Assembly (NCBI GenBank): GCA_043101635.1
Contig: JBICIE010000192.1
Span: 1 to 24,257, forward strand
Origin: CAYMJK01 sp043101635
GTDB lineage: Bacteria > Planctomycetota > Phycisphaerae > Phycisphaerales > UBA1924
Reading direction: 5' to 3'
DNA length: 24,257 nt
The position numbers were made by a program, and so were the translations under genes. Position 1 is the first letter of the stretch. Each line of letters begins with the position of its first letter. Shown one piece after another: positions 21,503 to 24,257 of the stretch. The notes below the pieces were generated by a model. It worked only from the letters and a program-made list of their open reading frames with translations, had not been told where the DNA came from and made no database searches.

Positions 21503-22933
21503 TTACCCGACGCGGCTGGGGGGAGCGACCTCGACCGGCTCGGGATGGGCCTGCAGGCGGGAATCGACCCGGCGGACCAGCAGCAGAAAGCCGATCCCGC
21601 CGGCGATCGTCAGCCCGGCGCACAGCGCGAAGACCCAGCTTCCGGTCCCCGGCCGCCACGCCTCGAGCGCCTCGTAGACCCCGACACCGATGAACGGCGT
21701 GATCAGGCCACGGACGCCGGTCAGGGTGACGTGCACGCCCATGTACTGCGACGCCTTGTAGGCCGGGGCGAAGTCCAGGTGGCCCAGGTTCCATGCCAGG
21801 GCGCCGCCGGCAAAGGCAAAGCCCTTGATGATGGCCGAGGCGTACAGCAGGGCCTCGCTGATGGCGAGAGCGGCGAGCAGCAGCAGCACGTTGGCGGCCA
21901 CGAAGACCCAGGAGTGCACCACCCGGAAGCGGATGATGTGGGTGCGTTCCAGCAGCCGGGCCCACAGCGGGATCATCGCCGGCATCATGAGATAGGGAAT
22001 GCTGCTGGCGATGGCGATGCCGCCGAAGTTGTCCACGGCGAAGCGGTCGCGCAGGGCGAGCACCAGCGGGGCCCCGATCATGAGGTTGCCCGAGCCCAGC
22101 AGCATCATGCAGAGCATGTAGCCGGCGAACGGGCGGTCCTCGGCCAGCGTGCGGATCATGGAGGCCGGGTTGATCGAGGGCCGGTCGGCGCCCGCGCCGG
22201 ACTCGGCCCGGCGCAGGGCCCGCTGGCCGCGGATGCGCACACGCGTCCAGAACCAGGCGCCGACCAGTCCGAAGGCGCCGCCGATCACGGCGAGGATGCG
22301 GAACGCGAGCCAGTTGCTCGCGCCGGCGCCGGCGCCGGTGGTGTGATCGACGGCCCAGCCCATGCCGAGGCCCAGGACGCCGATGGCCAGCACCTGGATG
22401 GTGGCGAACTTGCCGGTCAGGCGGGCCCGGTAGTGGCGGGAATAGTTCTGATTCCAGGCGGTCGAGCGGAGGGTGAGGGCGCCGGCCCAGGCCATGCGGG
22501 CCCCGACGGCGCCCAGGGCCATCATCCACATCCCCGGCTCGGTCCTGGGAGCAAAGGCGATGATGGCGCACAGGATGGCGACGATCGCCTGCATGGAGGC
22601 AACGGCCCTTGCCAGCGGCTGGCCGTGCCAGAGCCGGACCCACAGGAAGCTGCTGATGTTGCCGAAGGCGGGCGCCGCGCTGACGAGGGCCACGGCGGTC
22701 GTCAGCGACCAGCGGCTGGCGACATCCTCAAACCCGTTCTTGATGAGCACCCCGAGGACGCCACCCTCGAAGACCGCCAGGGCAAAAGGGAGCAGAGAAG
22801 AGGCCGCCAGTTCGCGCCGGTAGTTGGCGCGGGCCATGGGCGGCATGGCCGACGGGTGGAAGCTGATGAAGGCCCGGCGCAGCGGGTTGCGCGACGCCGC
22901 GGTGTCACGGATGGCGGACTGGGACGGGGGCAC
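21503..22933 (-). CDS. MFS-type membrane transporter
   Basis: 476 residues if the GTG at 22933 is used; ATGs at 22846 and 22837 are alternatives, and none has a clear ribosome-binding site. About ten to twelve hydrophobic membrane segments are visible, for example SSLLPFALAVFEGGVLGVLI, AIVAILCAIIAFA, VFVAANVLLLLAALAI and VFALCAGLTIAGGIGFLLLV. A cytoplasmic loop rich in Arg lies in the middle (RIRGQRALRRAESGAGADRPS). The pattern fits the major facilitator superfamily, but no substrate-specific motif is recognised. The N-terminal 45 residues are soluble and Arg-rich. It lies between the rhodanese and MsrBA genes on the same strand. Confidence 0.75.
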   Translation of the reverse strand: MPPSQSAIRDTAASRNPLRRAFISFHPSAMPPMARANYRRELAASSLLPFALAVFEGGVLGVLIKNGFEDVASRWSLTTAVALVSAAPAFGNISSFLWVRLWHGQPLARAVASMQAIVAILCAIIAFAPRTEPGMWMMALGAVGARMAWAGALTLRSTAWNQNYSRHYRARLTGKFATIQVLAIGVLGLGMGWAVDHTTGAGAGASNWLAFRILAVIGGAFGLVGAWFWTRVRIRGQRALRRAESGAGADRPSINPASMIRTLAEDRPFAGYMLCMMLLGSGNLMIGAPLVLALRDRFAVDNFGGIAIASSIPYLMMPAMIPLWARLLERTHIIRFRVVHSWVFVAANVLLLLAALAISEALLYASAIIKGFAFAGGALAWNLGHLDFAPAYKASQYMGVHVTLTGVRGLITPFIGVGVYEALEAWRPGTGSWVFALCAGLTIAGGIGFLLLVRRVDSRLQAHPEPVEVAPPSRVG

Positions 22934-22948
22934 GGGGGAGGATAGGAG

Positions 22949-22987
22949 GAGCGAATGAGCGAGTGAGCGAGTCTGCGAGTGAGGGAG
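22949..22987 (+). repeat. GAGCGA-rich intergenic repeat, copy 2
   Basis: Tandem GAGCGAATGAGCGAGTGAGC units followed by GCGAGTGAGGGAG, the same build as at 19346-19382. It lies in the 85-nt gap between the rhodanese stop and the transporter start, on the strand opposite to both genes. Confidence 0.55.
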
Positions 22988-23018
22988 AGACGTTGGCGCC
23001 GAAGCGGCGGTCGGCCTG

Positions 23019-23387
23019 TCACGCCTCCGTCGGGTACCCCGCCTCGCGCCACGCCCGGATGCCCCCGTCCATCGAGATCACGTTGGTGTACCCCATCTTC
23101 TGCAGGTTGTCCGCGGCAAGCGCCGAGCGATAGCCGCCGCCGCAGTACAGGATGATCTCGGCGCCCGTGTCCGGGATCACATCCTCGATATCGCGCTCGA
23201 TGACCCCTTTGCCGAGGTGAATCGCGCCGGGCAGCCTGCCCGCGGCGAACTCACTCTGCTCGCGGACATCGACCAGGCGCAGTGTCTCGCCGCGGTCGAG
23301 CCGGGCCTTGACATCCTCGATGCCGCATTCGCGGATGCGCGAGCGGGCGTCATCGACGATCTTGACGAATCGCGGTGCGTGATACAT
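23019..23387 (-). CDS. Rhodanese-like sulfurtransferase
   Basis: 122 residues, a single rhodanese domain. Asp-rich strand LVDVREQSEFAAGRLPGAIHL (about 38-58) and the active-site loop CGGGYRSA, with Cys82 as the persulfide-carrying residue, are complete. No signal peptide is seen, so it is cytoplasmic. It moves sulfane sulfur between carriers; the specific acceptor is unknown. No Shine-Dalgarno sequence precedes the ATG at 23387. Instead TACAAT (complement of 23394-23399) ends six bases upstream, which would place transcription start at or near the ATG and suggests a leaderless mRNA. Confidence 0.88.
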   Translation of the reverse strand: MYHAPRFVKIVDDARSRIRECGIEDVKARLDRGETLRLVDVREQSEFAAGRLPGAIHLGKGVIERDIEDVIPDTGAEIILYCGGGYRSALAADNLQKMGYTNVISMDGGIRAWREAGYPTEA

Positions 23388-23393
23388 GGCCCG

Positions 23394-23399
23394 ATTGTA
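23394..23399 (-). promoter_or_regulatory. -10 box for a possibly leaderless rhodanese mRNA
   Basis: TACAAT on the minus strand matches TATAAT at 5 of 6 positions and stands out in GC-rich sequence. The initiating ATG begins seven bases downstream. No convincing -35 box was found. Confidence 0.35.
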
Positions 23400-23456
23400 A
23401 CCCGGCGCCGTCGCCCTTCCGGGCGGTAGGCACTTCGCACGTGGCCGCGCGGAGCT

Positions 23457-23479
23457 TCGGGCGGAAGCCCGATGCCACC
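23457..23479. repeat. REP-like hairpin with GCCACC flank
   Basis: TCGGGC (23457-23462) and GCCCGA (23467-23472) close a GGAA loop and are followed by TGCCACC. The stem differs from the copies at 19388 and 20288, but the 3' GCCACC flank is shared. It follows the stop of the thioredoxin-like gene and may terminate it. Confidence 0.5.
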
Positions 23480-23481
23480 GA

Positions 23482-24042
23482 TCACAGGTTCTTGAGCGCC
23501 TTGCGGATCTGCTCGGCGCTCTGCACGCCCATGCGGACCTCGCGCAGCTCGCCCCTGGCGTCCACGAAGCCGATCGCCGGGATCCCGGCGGGGTTGCCCA
23601 TCGCGGCGACGACGCCCGGCGTGGCCATCAGTTCGGCGCCGATGGCCTCATGGCTGGCCAGATGCCGGCGGACAACATCTGCGCCGGAGTCAATCGACAG
23701 TGCGACAACGTTGACCTTGCCTTCCAGTTCCGGCGCAAGGGCGGCCATGATGTCGCGCTGCGTCCGGCAGGGGCCGCACCAGGTCGCCCACAGTTCGACG
23801 ATCGTCGGCTTGCCGACGAACTGGTCCAGCCCGACGGGTTCACCATCCAGGTCCCGGGCCGTCAGGTCGGCAATGTTGGATGACTCGCCCAGAGCAACCT
23901 GTGATGCGCTGCGTCCCAGCACCGTGTCCATGATGCCGACGCAGGTGGGGCAGAAGCCGGTCAGCCCGCTGACGACGATGTAGCCGATCACCACGCCTGG
24001 GATCGCGAGCCACTTGAGCGATGAAACCGCCTTGGACGCCAT
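23482..24042 (-). CDS. Membrane-anchored thioredoxin-like (TlpA/ResA-type) protein
   Basis: 186 residues, ATG at 24042 with AGGAG five bases upstream. A longer frame to 24201 overlaps the fur-type gene and is not needed. Residues ~10-30 (KWLAIPGVVIGYIVVSGLTGF) form a membrane anchor immediately followed by CPTC (31-34). The thioredoxin domain, about 55-186, has the active site WATWCGPC (Cys89, Cys92), cis-Pro region GIPAIGFV and the AhpC/TSA-like lead-in 'DLTARDLDGEPVGLDQFVGKPTIVELW'. It should act on the outer face of the inner membrane as a thiol reductant. It is a plausible electron donor for the exported MsrBA. The CPTC pair beside the anchor is a possible second redox centre. Confidence 0.88.
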   Translation of the reverse strand: MASKAVSSLKWLAIPGVVIGYIVVSGLTGFCPTCVGIMDTVLGRSASQVALGESSNIADLTARDLDGEPVGLDQFVGKPTIVELWATWCGPCRTQRDIMAALAPELEGKVNVVALSIDSGADVVRRHLASHEAIGAELMATPGVVAAMGNPAGIPAIGFVDARGELREVRMGVQSAEQIRKALKNL

Positions 24043-24095
24043 GGAGTCTCCTGCTGATGCGCTTCGTCTCGACCTGAACTCGGATGCGACCCCGG

Positions 24096-24257
24096 CTATT
24101 CCCCCTCCCGCCCGCACTCGCGGCAGAGGCCGTAGAGCGTGAGGTCGTGGGAGCGGACCACAAAGCCGGTCGGCGCCAGGTCCGCCAGGTTGCCGGGGCA
24201 CCCGGCGATGTCGAACAGCCGCCCGCAGCGAGTGCAGTGGAAGTGGTGGTGATGGTG
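24096..24257 (-). CDS. Fur/PerR-family metalloregulator, C-terminal end only
   Basis: 53 residues up to the window edge; the N-terminal DNA-binding domain is outside. The visible part starts with HHHHHFHCTRCGRLFDI and ends SHDLTLYGLCRECGREGE. The His-rich stretch, the CxxC pair and the second CxxC pair form the metal sites of the Fur superfamily dimerisation domain, with the structural zinc held by the four cysteines. Whether it is Fur, PerR or Zur cannot be told from this part. Its position 53 nt upstream of the thioredoxin-like gene on the same strand, and the redox genes beyond, would suit a peroxide-sensing PerR role. That is inference. Confidence 0.88.
   Translation of the reverse strand, partial: HHHHHFHCTRCGRLFDIAGCPGNLADLAPTGFVVRSHDLTLYGLCRECGREGE

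Noticed and set aside
22702..23052. Minus-strand frame with a TRRLAHSLIRSS-like segment spanning the GAGCGA repeat
   Set aside because: The peptide is just translated repeat and overlaps the transporter and rhodanese genes.

Overview
The window is a GC-rich, gene-dense stretch of a bacterial chromosome. The best taxonomic hint is a pair of secreted proteins ending in a C-terminal EF-hand pair that finishes exactly in Gly-Cys (the 'GC-type dockerin' layout). I associate that layout with Planctomycetota, class Phycisphaerae. An OstA/LptA-like envelope protein and short intergenic palindromes fit this, but I ran no searches, so the taxon is an inference.

Layout, left to right. (1) 1-1366: the 3' end of an OstA/LptA-like gene. 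(2) 1367-1901: a gene-free gap with a scattered GCAGAG-type repeat and an array of 13 consecutive 21-bp units phased on AGCGCT. (3) 1902-3224: a secreted beta-propeller-like protein with a GC-type dockerin. (4) 3341-5086, minus strand: a flavin-dependent halogenase-like enzyme. (5) 5233-6655: secG and a yicC-family gene. (6) 6708-13391: a histidine operon. It has a His-rich leader peptide and attenuator, then hisG-hisC-hisB-hisH-hisF-hisA/I/E-hisD, with every gene overlapping the next by 4-7 nt. (7) 13474-15962, minus strand: NAD(P)HX dehydratase and a secreted transglutaminase-like protein. (8) 16130-17837, minus strand: a secreted protein with a classic dockerin-like C-terminus, split by a +1 frameshift. 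(9) 18005-19339: a paralogue of the gene at 1902. (10) 19470-20276: a TatD-family hydrolase. (11) 20318-24257, minus strand: a redox- and envelope-flavoured run of MsrB-MsrA fusion, MFS transporter, rhodanese, membrane-anchored thioredoxin-like protein, and the C-terminal end of a Fur-family regulator.

Function. The operon encodes all histidine-pathway activities except an obvious histidinol-phosphate phosphatase. The HisA, HisI and HisE activities sit in one 424-residue polypeptide. The leader peptide (five His in 19 residues, four in a row) followed by a strong terminator shows classical transcription attenuation. The two GC-dockerin proteins are homologous along their length, but their dockerin-coding DNA is about 96% identical over 110 nt, so that segment looks recently homogenised.

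Most notable: the 21-bp phased AGCGCT array (two B-DNA turns per unit, no indels), the his attenuator, the HisA-HisI-HisE fusion, the homogenised dockerin DNA cassette, and a family of REP-like hairpins sharing a GCCACC flank at four intergenic sites.
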